A DNA stretch of 64,000 bases from Archangium primigenium. Its GTDB lineage: Bacteria; Myxococcota; Myxococcia; Myxococcales; Myxococcaceae. The notes beneath the pieces were generated by a model that saw only the letters and a list, made by a program, of their open reading frames with translations, made no database searches and was not told where the DNA came from. A program made the position numbers and the translations under genes. This document shows, piece by piece, positions 45,962 through 55,373 of the stretch. Numbering within the stretch: the first letter of the stretch is position 1; the number at the start of each line of letters is the position of its first letter. Where the stretch lies: contig NZ_JADWYI010000001.1 of the NCBI RefSeq assembly GCF_016904885.1, positions 7,745,224 through 7,809,223 of the forward strand, written 5' to 3'.

Positions 45962-46492
45962 GAAGAGTCCCCCGGTGCAGTCGCTCAATGACTTGCATTT
46001 CCCATGAAACACAGACGCCCCACCCCCGTCAAGCGCGCCGCCTGAAAGGCATTGCTCCCGGCGCGCCATGGCCTTGTCACGGCAAAGCTTCACTTCCGCC
46101 GCGTCGGATCTCCCGGCCACCGCTCTCTCGTGGCATAGCCCGGGGGACCCCCGTGCATTGGAATTCCGTAAACCTCTCATTCATGAAAGGGTTTGACGGG
46201 AATGACCCGGACTCGGTCGTTTGCCCCTGAGCGGGGACTGCGCGACGTGTTCGGGAAACGCCGGGCTCGCCCGGGAGGCGGCTCTGGGCGGGCACACCGT
46301 GACGCGGGGTGTCAAGCCCGTTCCCACCCCCGCCCGCTCGCCCGCTCTCCGAGGAGGCGTGAGCCGGCGGGCCGGGTGGAAGGGCCCAAGGTACGGAAAA
46401 ATCGCCTACCCCCCTCGCAACCTTTCCGCAACGGGCGCGATAATCCCCGTAACGCCGTCGATGTCCCTCGATTTTCCGGAAAAGGTGCACCC
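45962..46492. promoter_or_regulatory. 531-bp divergent intergenic region
   Basis: The region separates the PilZ gene (minus) from the first helical paralogue (plus). For the plus side, GATAAT at 46439-46444 matches the -10 consensus at five of six, about 50 bp before ATG 46493; the -35 is poor. I see no coding frame with supporting features, and no sigma-54 motif. Confidence 0.35.
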
Positions 46493-46948
46493 ATGTCGTT
46501 CACCGTGAACAACCGGTCCACGCCCGCCGCGGGTCAGCAGACGACCGCCGCCGCGGGCAGCGCCTCGGGCAGCTTCGACACGTCGCAGATGTTGTCGGCC
46601 AAGGAGCTCACCTCCGGAAGTGGCTTCAAGATTGGCGTCAACAAGGACTCCAAGCCCGAGCAGCTCGCGGAGGCGTTCCAGCGCTTCTCCGACAACAAGG
46701 GCGTGGTCGGCTACGCGCAGATGGCCAGCCAGCTCGGCAAGGAGTTCCAGGGCAAGATGCTCGACTCCGTCGAGAAGAAGATGAACAAGTTCCTCGCGGA
46801 CAAGCCCAACGCCTCCAAGACGGAGATCGCCGAGTTCGCCAAGAAGACCCTGCTCAACGACACGGTCATGTACCAGACCATGAAGCAGACCATCACGCAG
46901 ATGGCCAACGATGCCATCAGCCGGATGAAGGATACCTTCGAGGGTTGA
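46493..46948 (+). CDS. Small helical protein A, first of two tandem paralogues
   Basis: The 151-residue product has no cysteine and no signal peptide. The first ~30 residues are Ser/Thr/Ala/Gln-rich and probably disordered; the rest is predicted helical. Shared blocks with its neighbour are SAKELTSG, AFQRFSDN, GKEFQGK, EKKMN, KPNAS, MKQTITQMANDAISRMKD and the terminal FEG. No family is recognised. Size, lack of Cys and a disordered N-terminus resemble secreted helical effector or needle-type proteins, but nothing here proves export. AAAGGTG precedes ATG 46493. Confidence 0.75.
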   Translation: MSFTVNNRSTPAAGQQTTAAAGSASGSFDTSQMLSAKELTSGSGFKIGVNKDSKPEQLAEAFQRFSDNKGVVGYAQMASQLGKEFQGKMLDSVEKKMNKFLADKPNASKTEIAEFAKKTLLNDTVMYQTMKQTITQMANDAISRMKDTFEG

Positions 46949-46961
46949 GCCGTGATGTGAA

Positions 46962-46996
46962 GCCTGGAGGCCTTCCACCCGGAAGTCTTTCCAGGC
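46962..46996 (+). other. Intercistronic hairpin between the tandem paralogues
   Basis: GCCTGGA (46962-46968) pairs with TCCAGGC (46990-46996); inside, CTTCC pairs with GGAAG. It may stabilise or partly end the first message. Confidence 0.4.
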
Positions 46997-47063
46997 GCCC
47001 GTGGTTCCGCTTCGCGCCGATGCAGCACCCCGCCCTTTTCCCTTTCACGCCCCAGGTGAACCC

Positions 47064-47516
47064 ATGACGATGAACGTGAACAGCCCCCGTACCGCCGCCC
47101 CCACCGCCACCACCACGAGCACCACCGATGGGGGCGCCGGGACCGACTATTCGCAGATGAAGTCGGCCAAGGAGCTCATGTCGGGCGGGAGCTTCAAGAG
47201 CGGCATCGACGCCTCGACGGGCAAGGACGACCTGACCAAGGCCTTCTCGCGCTTCACCGACAGCACCACCGCCGCCCAGTACGCGGAGACGGTCAACGGC
47301 ATCGGCAAGGAGTTCCGCGGCAGCTTCGCGGGCAAGCTCGAGAAGCGCATGAACGACTACCTCCAGAAGAACCCGAACGCCACCCCCAAGGACATCGCCG
47401 CCGAGGGGCGCAAGGCGCTGCAGACCGAGTCGATGATGGCCATGACGATCAAGCAGACCGTCATGCAGATCACCAACGACACGATGAACCGCATGAAGGA
47501 TCTGTTCGAGGGCTGA
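47064..47516 (+). CDS. Small helical protein B, second tandem paralogue
   Basis: The product is 150 residues, Cys-free, with no signal peptide and a Thr/Ala-rich first 30 residues. It aligns end to end with the gene 115 bp upstream (SAKELMSG, AFSRFTDS, GKEFRG, EKRMNDYL, NPNATPKDIA, TIKQTVMQITNDTMNRMKD, FEG), at roughly 40-45 percent by eye. The C-terminal helix is the most conserved part. AGGTGA precedes ATG 47064. The two probably arose by tandem duplication and act together. Confidence 0.75.
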   Translation: MTMNVNSPRTAAPTATTTSTTDGGAGTDYSQMKSAKELMSGGSFKSGIDASTGKDDLTKAFSRFTDSTTAAQYAETVNGIGKEFRGSFAGKLEKRMNDYLQKNPNATPKDIAAEGRKALQTESMMAMTIKQTVMQITNDTMNRMKDLFEG

Positions 47517-47525
47517 TGCGCCTCG

Positions 47526-47550
47526 GGGCGGTGGCCTGACGCCACCGCCC
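47526..47550. terminator. Shared hairpin terminator
   Basis: GGGCGGTGGC (47526-47535) pairs perfectly with GCCACCGCCC (47541-47550) around CTGAC. It follows the second paralogue by 9 bp and touches the stop of the convergent DUF2378-like gene. Confidence 0.7.
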
Positions 47551-48149
47551 TACCAGTACAGACGCAGCAGGAAACTGCTCGCGTCGTCGTCCGTCACGCT
47601 GACGTCGAACTTGAGTTCTTCCGGGCCCAATGACAGGCCCGCGCTGGTGCTGGCCGTCACCATGCCGATGTTCCAGGCCGCTCCAATCAAATCCTGTTGA
47701 AAGGCGAGCTCCCCCGAGCTGTGGGTGAGCCGGCGGTAGGAGCGCTCGCCGAAGTTGACCGCCAGCGTGGCCGCGTTGGGAATGCCTTCCAGGGCCCGGT
47801 GCAGGCCCACGGGCGCGGCCACCATGGCCCGCATCCGCCCCACCGCGCTGCGCACGTAGGCGAGCCCCGCCGCCCGTCCGCTCTGGAACAGGGCTTCCCC
47901 ATAGGGCGTGCCCCGCGACTCGGCCACCTGGCCGATGATGTCGAGCATCTCCAGCATGCAGCTCACGGGGTAGCGGTAGCTCTCCACCAGGGGCTCGCCC
48001 ATGCCCACGCGCGCCCGCGTCCGCCCCACCACGTCCACCCCATGCACCTCGGCCGACGCGATGACCGCCTGCAGGAACATGCCGGGAATCGTCTGCTCCC
48101 GCGTGCTCCTGTCCAGCCGAGACAAAAGCTGTGGCCGTGACTCGCTCAT
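47550..48149 (-). CDS. DUF2378-like protein (myxobacterial paralogue family)
   Basis: The 199-residue cytoplasmic protein has IPGMFLQAVIASA, YRYPVSCMLEMLDIIGQV, SGRAAGLAYVRSAVG, RALEGIPNAATLAVNFGE and a C-terminal DLIGAAWNIGMV block. These fit the ~200-residue TIGR02265/DUF2378 family that is expanded in Myxococcus and has no known activity. The match is from memory and moderate. ATG 48149 is preferred; a longer in-frame GTG/ATG start to 48176 adds nine residues. Confidence 0.6.
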   Translation of the reverse strand: MSESRPQLLSRLDRSTREQTIPGMFLQAVIASAEVHGVDVVGRTRARVGMGEPLVESYRYPVSCMLEMLDIIGQVAESRGTPYGEALFQSGRAAGLAYVRSAVGRMRAMVAAPVGLHRALEGIPNAATLAVNFGERSYRRLTHSSGELAFQQDLIGAAWNIGMVTASTSAGLSLGPEELKFDVSVTDDDASSFLLRLYW

Positions 48150-48198
48150 CGCGTCCAGTGTCGCACGAAGAGTCAAACCCTGTCATAGCAATTCAACG

Positions 48199-50334
48199 TC
48201 AGTGGGGCGGCGCGTCCACATGACCGATGCTCTTCTCGACTCCCGAGAGAAGTGGAGAACGAACACCGGAGGACACCATCCAGAGCTGATGAGAGGCCCG
48301 GGTGATGGCGATATGCAACCGCCGCCGAGCCTCGTCATGGGCCGGGTAGACCCGAGCGGTCGCGTCTGGAATGACAACGTAGTCGAATTCCAAGCCCTTC
48401 ACGTTGTCCACGTCCGTCACGTCCACGCCGGGCTCGAAGGAGAAGTCTCCCCCCAACACCAGGCGGGCCCAGGAGGTGTCCGCCAGCATCCGGTGGAAGG
48501 CGCGCGCCTGATCGGGACCGTGTGCGATGACCGCCACGGAGGCATGGGGCTCGCGCTCCACGAGATCGCGCAAGGCCTCGCCAATGAACAGGTGGGCCTG
48601 GACCTCGTCCGGGAAGTGGTGGAACCCCACGGGCGCGCCCTCGCGGCCCGCCCGCGTCGCGGTCCCCGGGCCCTGCGTGCCCAACACGTGGCGGGCCAGC
48701 GCGGTGATCGGCGCCGGGCACCGGTAGGAGACCTGGAGCCGGCAGGTGGCCGCGTCCGGAATGCCCAGCTCCGTGAGCACCGCGGGCCAGCCCGCGAAGC
48801 TCGTGGTGGTCTGTTGCATCTCGTCCCCGGCGAGCGTGCAGCTCCGGGCCTCGCCCAGGAGCCGGCCCACCACGAACAGTTCCACGAGCGAGAAGTCCTC
48901 CGTCTCGTCGAGCACCACGTGCACCAGCCGCCCCACCGCGCCCAGGTTGCCCCCTTGCGCGCGCAACAACAACAACAGCGGCAGATCCTCCGAGTCCAAC
49001 GTTCCCGCCAGTTCATCCGGCGTGTCGCTCTGCAAGGATTTGCCATCCACGGTCTGGAGCCGCTCGGGATCCACGCCCTCCAATTCCTGGTCGAGCGGCG
49101 TGGCGATCTGCAACATCGTGTGCCGCACGATCTCGTCGATGGCCGTGAGCGGCAGGTCTCCCTTGGAATGAGAGACAACACCTTCCAGGAAGCGCCGGTC
49201 GGTGAAGAGTTCCGCGAGCCGTTTGCGCAGCCGGGGCAGCGTGGTGGCCGCGTTCTTGAGCACGCCCAGCCGGGCGGCCAGCGCCCGGCGGAAGGCCGGG
49301 TGGCGTTTGAACCTCGCCACGAGCGGCGGCGTGTCCTCCCAGACATTGAAGGACTTCGCGCCAAACGCGATGCGCGCGGTGAGCGCCGCCCAGGCATCCA
49401 GGGTCTCGACGGAGACCCTCTCCAGGCCCAGCGGCGCGAGCAGACGCCGCGACAGGCGCGCCAGGCCCTCCTCCGGGACGATGACCTTCATCCGCGACTC
49501 GGGATAGCGCGCCTGTTCGTCGAAGGCGATCTTCGCCAGCCGGTGCAGCGCGACCGTGGTCTTGCCGCTGCCCGCGCTGCCCAACACGAGCAGCGGCTCG
49601 TCCGCCTCCACGTTCACGGCCTCGAACTGCTCGGCGTCCAGCAGGGCCGTCACGTCGAGTGCGCCCGCGTCGCGGTTCACCCCGCGCCCCACGCCCAGGC
49701 GCCCCGGGCGGACCGCCGTGCCCGTGCCCCCCGCGAGCTGGGCCAGCGTCCCGGCGCGGTGCCAGGTGCCCTCCGCCGAGCGCTCGAGCACCACCGGCCC
49801 CGCCTGGATGCGCGTGAGCCGACCCCGCTCGAGCACCAGCAGGCGCCGCACCAGCACCGTGCCCTCCGACAGCCGCTCGCCGAACCACTCCTCGTACGAG
49901 TCCCCCTCGCCGTAGCGGTAGAAGACCCGGGCCACGGGCGCGAACCGCCAGTCGATGATGCGCACGTCCGCCGAGGCGTCCGTGAAGCTCGTGCGACCCA
50001 GCAGATAGTCGCGCTCCCCCGCCGGCCCATTCACCTTGAGGTGGGCGAAGTAGGGCGCGCTGGACTCGGGCAGCCGCGCGCCCTTCTGCCGGTCGAGCAG
50101 CGCGCGCGTCTGATCCATCTGGTGGAAGAGGTGCGGCAGGTCCGCCACGGGCGCGCTGACGGCATCCTCGCGCAGGACCTCGAGCTGGTTGATGAGGCGC
50201 TCGGACTCCTGGGCCTGGCTCCCCCCGCGCTGACGCGCGGCCTCCAGGGAGCCAAGCACGCGGCGAAGGATGGCCTCCTCGTCCGCGATCAGGGCCTGCT
50301 CTTCCGGGGTCAGCGCTCCGTCGGGCGTGCTCAT
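48199..50334 (-). CDS. HelD-like superfamily 1 helicase
   Basis: The 711-residue protein has an N-terminal coiled-coil-like arm (about 1-70), Walker A LGSAGSGKTTVAL, a Walker B region LDETEDFS where HelD/UvrD usually have DEAQD, GDEMQQTT (motif III), VSYRCP (motif IV), VDNVKGLEFDYVVI (motif V) and HIAITRASHQLW (motif VI). HelD proteins remove stalled RNA polymerase from DNA with ATP. The variant Walker B keeps the Asp-Glu pair so ATPase activity remains possible. Confidence 0.85.
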   Translation of the reverse strand: MSTPDGALTPEEQALIADEEAILRRVLGSLEAARQRGGSQAQESERLINQLEVLREDAVSAPVADLPHLFHQMDQTRALLDRQKGARLPESSAPYFAHLKVNGPAGERDYLLGRTSFTDASADVRIIDWRFAPVARVFYRYGEGDSYEEWFGERLSEGTVLVRRLLVLERGRLTRIQAGPVVLERSAEGTWHRAGTLAQLAGGTGTAVRPGRLGVGRGVNRDAGALDVTALLDAEQFEAVNVEADEPLLVLGSAGSGKTTVALHRLAKIAFDEQARYPESRMKVIVPEEGLARLSRRLLAPLGLERVSVETLDAWAALTARIAFGAKSFNVWEDTPPLVARFKRHPAFRRALAARLGVLKNAATTLPRLRKRLAELFTDRRFLEGVVSHSKGDLPLTAIDEIVRHTMLQIATPLDQELEGVDPERLQTVDGKSLQSDTPDELAGTLDSEDLPLLLLLRAQGGNLGAVGRLVHVVLDETEDFSLVELFVVGRLLGEARSCTLAGDEMQQTTTSFAGWPAVLTELGIPDAATCRLQVSYRCPAPITALARHVLGTQGPGTATRAGREGAPVGFHHFPDEVQAHLFIGEALRDLVEREPHASVAVIAHGPDQARAFHRMLADTSWARLVLGGDFSFEPGVDVTDVDNVKGLEFDYVVIPDATARVYPAHDEARRRLHIAITRASHQLWMVSSGVRSPLLSGVEKSIGHVDAPPH

Positions 50335-50350
50335 GGGAACGCGTGGGCCC

Positions 50351-50911
50351 TTAGCGGATGAGGCCGCCCAACAGCCCGCCCAGTCCGCCGCCCCCCGCCG
50401 AGCCCCCGCCCTCGGGCGGCTTGTTGCCCCCGGCCCCCGCCAGCATCGGCACCACCATCAGGATGCCGCTCACCAGCTTCGGGTCCAGCCGGGACTTGAG
50501 GAAGTCGAGCAGCAGGGGCGCCACCAGCGAGGCCTTGCCCGCGTCGATGTTGAAGCGCTGCAGCAGCGACACCACGCCGGCCACCTCACCCGCGTGGGCC
50601 GCGGCGCCGCCGAGCGCGCCGAGCAGTCCCCCACCCGAGCCGCCTCCGCCCTGACCCCCGAGCATGCCCCCGAGGCCGCCCAGCGCCCCCATCAGGCCGC
50701 CGCCGCCCGCGGCCGGGGCCGCCTGCTGCTGCTCGGCCTGCTGCTGCCAGCCCTGCATCTCCGGAATCGCCGAGTCCATCTGGGTCGCGGCGTCCGGACC
50801 CATCTTGTCCTTCACGGCGCCCTGGACGAGCTTGAGCAGGGAGCCCGCGAGGCCCTGCGCCTGGTGGGAGTCCACGCCCATCTGCTGGGAAAGCTGTCCG
50901 ATGAAATCCAT
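50351..50911 (-). CDS. DUF2780-type Gly-rich protein
   Basis: The 186-residue protein has an N-terminal helical part (FIGQLSQQMGVDSHQAQGLA, AVKDKMGPDA) and a Gln-rich hinge. A long Gly/Leu/Met segment follows, then a helical part LLQRFNIDAGKASLVAPLL and a Gly-rich tail. This fits the DUF2780/VcgC-type family of unknown role. AAGGAGA precedes ATG 50911. It lies 16 bp upstream of the HelD start and could be co-transcribed with it. Confidence 0.75.
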   Translation of the reverse strand: MDFIGQLSQQMGVDSHQAQGLAGSLLKLVQGAVKDKMGPDAATQMDSAIPEMQGWQQQAEQQQAAPAAGGGGLMGALGGLGGMLGGQGGGGSGGGLLGALGGAAAHAGEVAGVVSLLQRFNIDAGKASLVAPLLLDFLKSRLDPKLVSGILMVVPMLAGAGGNKPPEGGGSAGGGGLGGLLGGLIR

Positions 50912-51047
50912 TGCCCGTCTCCTTGGCCGTGTTGGCTCGCGGCCTGGATTTCTACCGGACCCGCCCGGCCCGCCCCATCCCAAAAACGACGCCTCGACCC
51001 CGAGCCCGTCCGTTGCCCGACGGATGGAACGCGTATCCTGCCCGGCC

Positions 51048-51923
51048 ATGAGAAGGCCGCGCTCCTCCCGCATTCTTCCGCTCGTGCTGCTCGTCCTCGT
51101 GTCGGCCTGCCGACGTCCGTCCCGCGACGCCGAGGAAGACGCGGGCACGCCCCGGGGCCCCGTGGCCACCCTCACCCTCAAGGGCTCGGACACGCTCGTC
51201 ATCCTCGGCCAGCGCTGGGCCGAGCAGTACATGAAGGCCCACCCGGGCGCCCGCATCCAGGTGAATGGGGGCGGCTCGGGCACGGGCATCGCGGCGCTCC
51301 TCAATGGCACCACGGACATCGCCATGGCCAGCCGCGCGCTCCAGGACACCGAGCGCGAGCGCATGCGCCAGAAGCACCCCGAGGGCCCGGTGGAGGTGCC
51401 CGTGGCGCTCGATGGCATCGCCTTCTACGTCCACGCGGACAACCCCGTGGACACCCTCACCCTCGCGCAGCTCAAGTCCATCTACCAGGGCGACCTCACC
51501 CGCTGGAAGGACGTGGGCGGCCCGGACCGGCCCATCACCGTCTACTCGCGCGAGAGCTCCTCGGGCACCTATGCCTTCGTCAAGGAGCGGGTGCTCCAGG
51601 GGCAGGACTTCACCGAGCGCGCCCAGACCCTGGCGGGCACCGCCGCCGTGGTCAACGCCGTGTCGTTGGATCCCAATGGTCTGGGTTTCGGGGGCGCCGC
51701 CTACCTCCGGGGCGTCAAGCCGCTCAAGGTGGGCGCCGAGCCCGCCACCGCCGTCCACCTGTCGGCCGACAGCCTGCGCACGGGTGCCTATCCCCTGGCG
51801 CGCACGTTGAGCTTCGTGCTGTCGCGGCCTCCCACCGGCCTCGCCCGGAACTTCATCGACCATGCCTTGACGCCCGAGGGCCAGCGCACCGTCATCGACA
51901 CGGGCTACTTCCCGGTGAAGTAG
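51048..51923 (+). CDS. Phosphate-type substrate-binding lipoprotein (PstS-like)
   Basis: This 291-residue lipoprotein has a lipobox in LVLVSAC. PBP-like domain features include TLKGSDTLVILGQRWAEQYM, VNGGGSGTGIAALLNGTTDI, SIYQGDLTRWKDVG and SRESSSGTYAFVKE, which hold the phosphate-binding Ser/Thr/Asp residues. It is shorter than E. coli PstS and close to the PhoX/PstS-like class. No pstC, pstA, pstB or phoU is in the window, so it is an orphan here; a signalling role is possible. Confidence 0.85.
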   Translation: MRRPRSSRILPLVLLVLVSACRRPSRDAEEDAGTPRGPVATLTLKGSDTLVILGQRWAEQYMKAHPGARIQVNGGGSGTGIAALLNGTTDIAMASRALQDTERERMRQKHPEGPVEVPVALDGIAFYVHADNPVDTLTLAQLKSIYQGDLTRWKDVGGPDRPITVYSRESSSGTYAFVKERVLQGQDFTERAQTLAGTAAVVNAVSLDPNGLGFGGAAYLRGVKPLKVGAEPATAVHLSADSLRTGAYPLARTLSFVLSRPPTGLARNFIDHALTPEGQRTVIDTGYFPVK

Positions 51924-51983
51924 GCCCGCGGGCGGTGCATCGGCGCTGGCCTCGGTCCCGGGGGATTGCGTAGGCTCGCGCCC

Positions 51984-52256
51984 ATGATTCAGGGCTCGGG
52001 CCGCTGCCACTACCATCCGGACCGCACCGGCCTGGGCATCTGCGTGGAGTGCCGCCGGGTCATCTGCCGCGAGTGCACCACGCAGTTCGAGGGCATCAAC
52101 CGGTGCGCCACCTGCCTGCAGTCGCGCCTGCGCGCGCTGGAGGTGACGGCGGAGCGCAAGGAGTGGACCCCGGGCCACGTGCTGCTGGCGCTGGTGGGCA
52201 TGGGGCTCGTGTACGGCGGCGTCCTGGCGATGGCCCACCTGGCCGCGAGGCCCTGA
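51984..52256 (+). CDS. B-box-type zinc-finger membrane protein
   Basis: The 90-residue protein has a Cys/His pattern CHYHPDRTGLGICVECRR and VICRECTT plus RCATCL, a B-box-like two-zinc site. The last 25 residues form one membrane segment (HVLLALVGMGLVYGGVLAM), so the zinc domain faces the cytoplasm. It is the first gene of the MoxR operon, with the next ATG 2 bp after its stop. The short coding unit starts at ATG 51984. Confidence 0.75.
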   Translation: MIQGSGRCHYHPDRTGLGICVECRRVICRECTTQFEGINRCATCLQSRLRALEVTAERKEWTPGHVLLALVGMGLVYGGVLAMAHLAARP

Positions 52257-52258
52257 CC

Positions 52259-54082
52259 ATGGCCGTGTCCGCGCTCGAATTGCGGCCCCGGGGCCCGGTG
52301 GCCATCCTGGACGCGGCCCTGCGGGTGTGCGTGCGCAGCTCCGGCGTCTGGGCGCTCACCCTGCCCGGGGGCGCGCTCGTCACCGCCGCGCTCCTGCACC
52401 TCACGGACGCGGTGACCCACCGGCGCGCCCTCGCCCTGCCCGCGCTGGGCTTCACCCTGGCGTGGTTCGCCCGGGGCCTGTTCCAGGGCGCCGCCTGCCA
52501 CCACGTGCAGGAATTGCTGCTCGGCACCGAGCGCGAGCCCTCCGCCTGGGCCTCCCTGCGCGCGGCGCTGGCCCGCGCCCCGAGCCTCTCGTGCGCCGTG
52601 GCCTACCTGTTCGTCTTCAACCTGCTGTCGCTCCCGCTCACCCTGGGCGCGGCCTTCTTCTTCCTGAGCGCGCACCTGGTCGGCTACGCCGCCACCCTGC
52701 AGGGCCGGGGCAGTCCCCTGCGACTGTATTCCCAGTGCGGCAAGCTGCTCGGCCCCGCCCGGCACAACGCCACCGGCGTGCGCGTGCTGCTGCTCGTGCA
52801 GGGGCTCGTCTTCGTCAACCTGCACATCGCGGTCAACGCGCTCTTGTACGTGGGGCGCAAGCTGCTCGGGCTGGACCTCACCTACGTCGATCGCTTCGCC
52901 TCGCTGGACAACGCCGCCTGGACGGTCTTCCTCGTGGCCACCACCTTCACCCTCTTCGAGCCCCTGCGCGCCGCCACCGCCACGCTGCTCCTGGTGGACG
53001 GCCGCGTGCGCCAGGAAGGGCTGGATCTGCTCGCCGCGGTGCAACAGCTGCCCGTGCGCAAGGTGGCGCTCGTGCTGGTGTGGTTGGGCGCGGGCCTGGC
53101 CGTCCCCGCCGCCCGGGCCGACGACGCGGCCCTGGAGGCGCGCGTGAACGAGGTGATGGCCGCGTGCGAGGAGCCGCCCGGTGAGGACTGGTCCCGGACG
53201 ATCGGCGCGCTCAGCCCCCCCGAGGCGACCAAGTTCGAGCGGCTCGTGCGCGCCGTGGAGCGGGACGTGTACGAGGGCGAGGAGTGCACGGCGATCGATC
53301 GGCTCGAGCGGGGCCTCACCCTGGCCGGAGAGGCCGCGGCCCTGGAGCGGCGTGACGCCGCGCAGGCCCAGCTGCGCGCCCGGGACATCCTCGCGCGGCC
53401 CGAGTTCCAGGTGCCCGAGCCGCTCGAGCGCGACCCGGCCGAGCCGAAGAATCCCGCGCCCCCGGAGGAGTCCAGCCTCTTTCAGCGCTTCCTCAAGTGG
53501 CTGGAGGCCTGGCTCAAGGCGATGGATCGCAAGCCCGTGGCGCCGCGACCCGCCGAGGCGGTCTCCAGCGGGCAGAACGTGGCCCACACCCTGGTGGTGC
53601 TGCTCATCGCCGGGACGCTGGGCGTGCTCGGGTGGCTGTTGTGGCGCTCGCTCGCCGAGCGGCGGCGCGCGGACGCCGGGGCCGGCCTGGAGGTGAGCAC
53701 CCAGGACGCGGCGAGCCTCGCGGCCGATCCCATGAACGCCTTGTCCCGCCCCCCCGAGGGCTGGGCCCACCTGGCCGACTCCCTGGCCGCCCGGGGCGAG
53801 TACCGCGAGGCGGTGCGCGGGCTGTACCTGGCGCTGCTCTCGCGCCTGCACCGCGAGGGCGTCATCCAATACGACAGCCATGCGAGCAACTGGGACTACC
53901 TGCGCCAGTTCCGGGGCCGCGCCGAGTGGAAGCCCCCCTTCCGCGAGCTGACGCTGCGCTTCGACTTCGCCTGGTACGGCAACCTGCCCGTGGGTCCCGA
54001 GGGCTACCGCGCCTTCCGCGAGCTGTGTGCCCCCCTGCTCGCGCCGCCCGCCTCCCCGTCCGTGGAGCCGGCCCGTGCGTGA
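52259..54082 (+). CDS. DUF4129 multi-pass membrane protein
   Basis: The 607-residue protein has about six membrane segments in the first 290 residues. A periplasmic stretch (RADDAALEARVNEVM) and another membrane segment near 450 follow. The C-terminal DUF4129 domain is EAVRGLYLALLSRLHREGVI through LTLRFDFAWYGNL. DUF4129 proteins travel with MoxR ATPases, DUF58 proteins and transglutaminase-like proteins. The stop overlaps the DUF4350 start by 8 bp. Confidence 0.85.
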   Translation: MAVSALELRPRGPVAILDAALRVCVRSSGVWALTLPGGALVTAALLHLTDAVTHRRALALPALGFTLAWFARGLFQGAACHHVQELLLGTEREPSAWASLRAALARAPSLSCAVAYLFVFNLLSLPLTLGAAFFFLSAHLVGYAATLQGRGSPLRLYSQCGKLLGPARHNATGVRVLLLVQGLVFVNLHIAVNALLYVGRKLLGLDLTYVDRFASLDNAAWTVFLVATTFTLFEPLRAATATLLLVDGRVRQEGLDLLAAVQQLPVRKVALVLVWLGAGLAVPAARADDAALEARVNEVMAACEEPPGEDWSRTIGALSPPEATKFERLVRAVERDVYEGEECTAIDRLERGLTLAGEAAALERRDAAQAQLRARDILARPEFQVPEPLERDPAEPKNPAPPEESSLFQRFLKWLEAWLKAMDRKPVAPRPAEAVSSGQNVAHTLVVLLIAGTLGVLGWLLWRSLAERRRADAGAGLEVSTQDAASLAADPMNALSRPPEGWAHLADSLAARGEYREAVRGLYLALLSRLHREGVIQYDSHASNWDYLRQFRGRAEWKPPFRELTLRFDFAWYGNLPVGPEGYRAFRELCAPLLAPPASPSVEPARA

Positions 54083-55373
54083 CCGTTTTCCCCTGGTCGT
54101 CGCCGGTGGTCTGCTCGTGCTCGCCATGCTCGGCACGTGGCTGGTGCGGGGCGCGGCCCGGGGGGGCTTCGCCGACACGCTCTCCAGTTGGCGGGCCCAG
54201 CCCGATGGGGCCCGGGGCCTGTACCTGCTGGCCGAGGAGAGTGGCCTGCCGGTGTCGCGCCGCACCGCGGACCTGCTCATCCTCGACGAGCCGGGCACGC
54301 TGCTGCAGCTCGCGGTGGAGGTGGAGGGCGCGCACGAGGAGGATCCCGACCAGACGGCGCTGGCCACCGAGCGCGACGAGGGACTCGCGGACGAGGACGT
54401 GCCGCGCCATGGCCTCAACCGGCTGCACGTGCCGGAGATGAGCGAGGACGAGACGGAGAAGCTGCTCGCGCACGTGTGGGCCGGCCGCACGCTCGTGCTC
54501 GTGCCCTGGGGCTCGCGCGAGAATCCCCTGCTCGACAAGCTCGGGGTGACGCTCACCAAGGCGGACACCTCGCTGCCCATGCGCACGCTCGTGCCGCCCC
54601 TGTCCAGCCCCTACACGCTCGACGTGGAGCGCGTGGAGGCCCGGGTGCAGGCCTACCTGGAGCTGAGCGGGGCGGAGGACGCCGTGCCCCTGCTGGAGGA
54701 CGAGCCCCTGGGGCTCACCGTGGCGGCGGTGCTGACGCATGGCTCGGGCCGGGTGCTCATCGTGGGCGCGCCGGAGCTGGCCATGAACCAGGCGCTCGCG
54801 CGCGCGGACAACGCCCAGTTCTGGCTGAGCGCCCTCAGGGCCCTGGGCCCCGGCCCCTATGTCTTCGACGAGCACCACCACGGCTTCACCAACGAGCGCT
54901 CGGTGGTGGACTTCGCCAGGCGCTATGGCCTGCACTTCGCGGTGGGGCAGCTCTTGCTGGGCCTGGGCCTGTGGGCGCTCGCCCTCAAGCGCTTCGGCCG
55001 CCCCCGCCCGCCGCCCGAGTCCACCCGTGTGGGCGCCACGGATGCCCTGTTCGCCATGAGCCGGCTGTACCGCGAGGGGCACCACCACGCCTTCGCCGCG
55101 CAGTTGCTCACCCGCGGCCTCACCCAGGCCCTGGCCCAGCACGCGGGCCTGCCCGCCCAGGCCCCCGCGGACACCGTCGCCGAGAGCCTGGCCGCCAGTG
55201 GCCGCTCGGACCTGGCCCAGGGCCTGCGCGCGCTCGTGCGCCGCGCGCCCGAGGTGGCCGGGGAGAAAGAGCTGATGCACCTGGCCACGCGCGCCGCGGC
55301 GCTGCGCCAGCGCCTCCACCCCTCCGGGCCGCCCTCGGGCGCGCCCCCCCCGCCCGTCGCCGAGGAGCCATGA
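54075..55373 (+). CDS. DUF4350 membrane-anchored protein
   Basis: The 432-residue protein has an N-terminal membrane anchor ([18 protein letters not shown]), a periplasmic DUF4350 domain starting [20 protein letters not shown], a second membrane segment near 290-310 and a cytoplasmic helical tail. DUF4350 is part of MoxR-linked operons; its activity is unknown. GTG 54075 overlaps the DUF4129 stop, and its stop overlaps the MoxR ATG (ATGA). Confidence 0.83.
   Translation: MRDRFPLVVAGGLLVLAMLGTWLVRGAARGGFADTLSSWRAQPDGARGLYLLAEESGLPVSRRTADLLILDEPGTLLQLAVEVEGAHEEDPDQTALATERDEGLADEDVPRHGLNRLHVPEMSEDETEKLLAHVWAGRTLVLVPWGSRENPLLDKLGVTLTKADTSLPMRTLVPPLSSPYTLDVERVEARVQAYLELSGAEDAVPLLEDEPLGLTVAAVLTHGSGRVLIVGAPELAMNQALARADNAQFWLSALRALGPGPYVFDEHHHGFTNERSVVDFARRYGLHFAVGQLLLGLGLWALALKRFGRPRPPPESTRVGATDALFAMSRLYREGHHHAFAAQLLTRGLTQALAQHAGLPAQAPADTVAESLAASGRSDLAQGLRALVRRAPEVAGEKELMHLATRAAALRQRLHPSGPPSGAPPPPVAEEP

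Noticed and set aside
45962-46492. Sigma-54 promoter or a small gene in the 531-bp gap
   Set aside because: No GG-N10-GC pair with the right context, and the open frames have no ribosome site or plausible protein.
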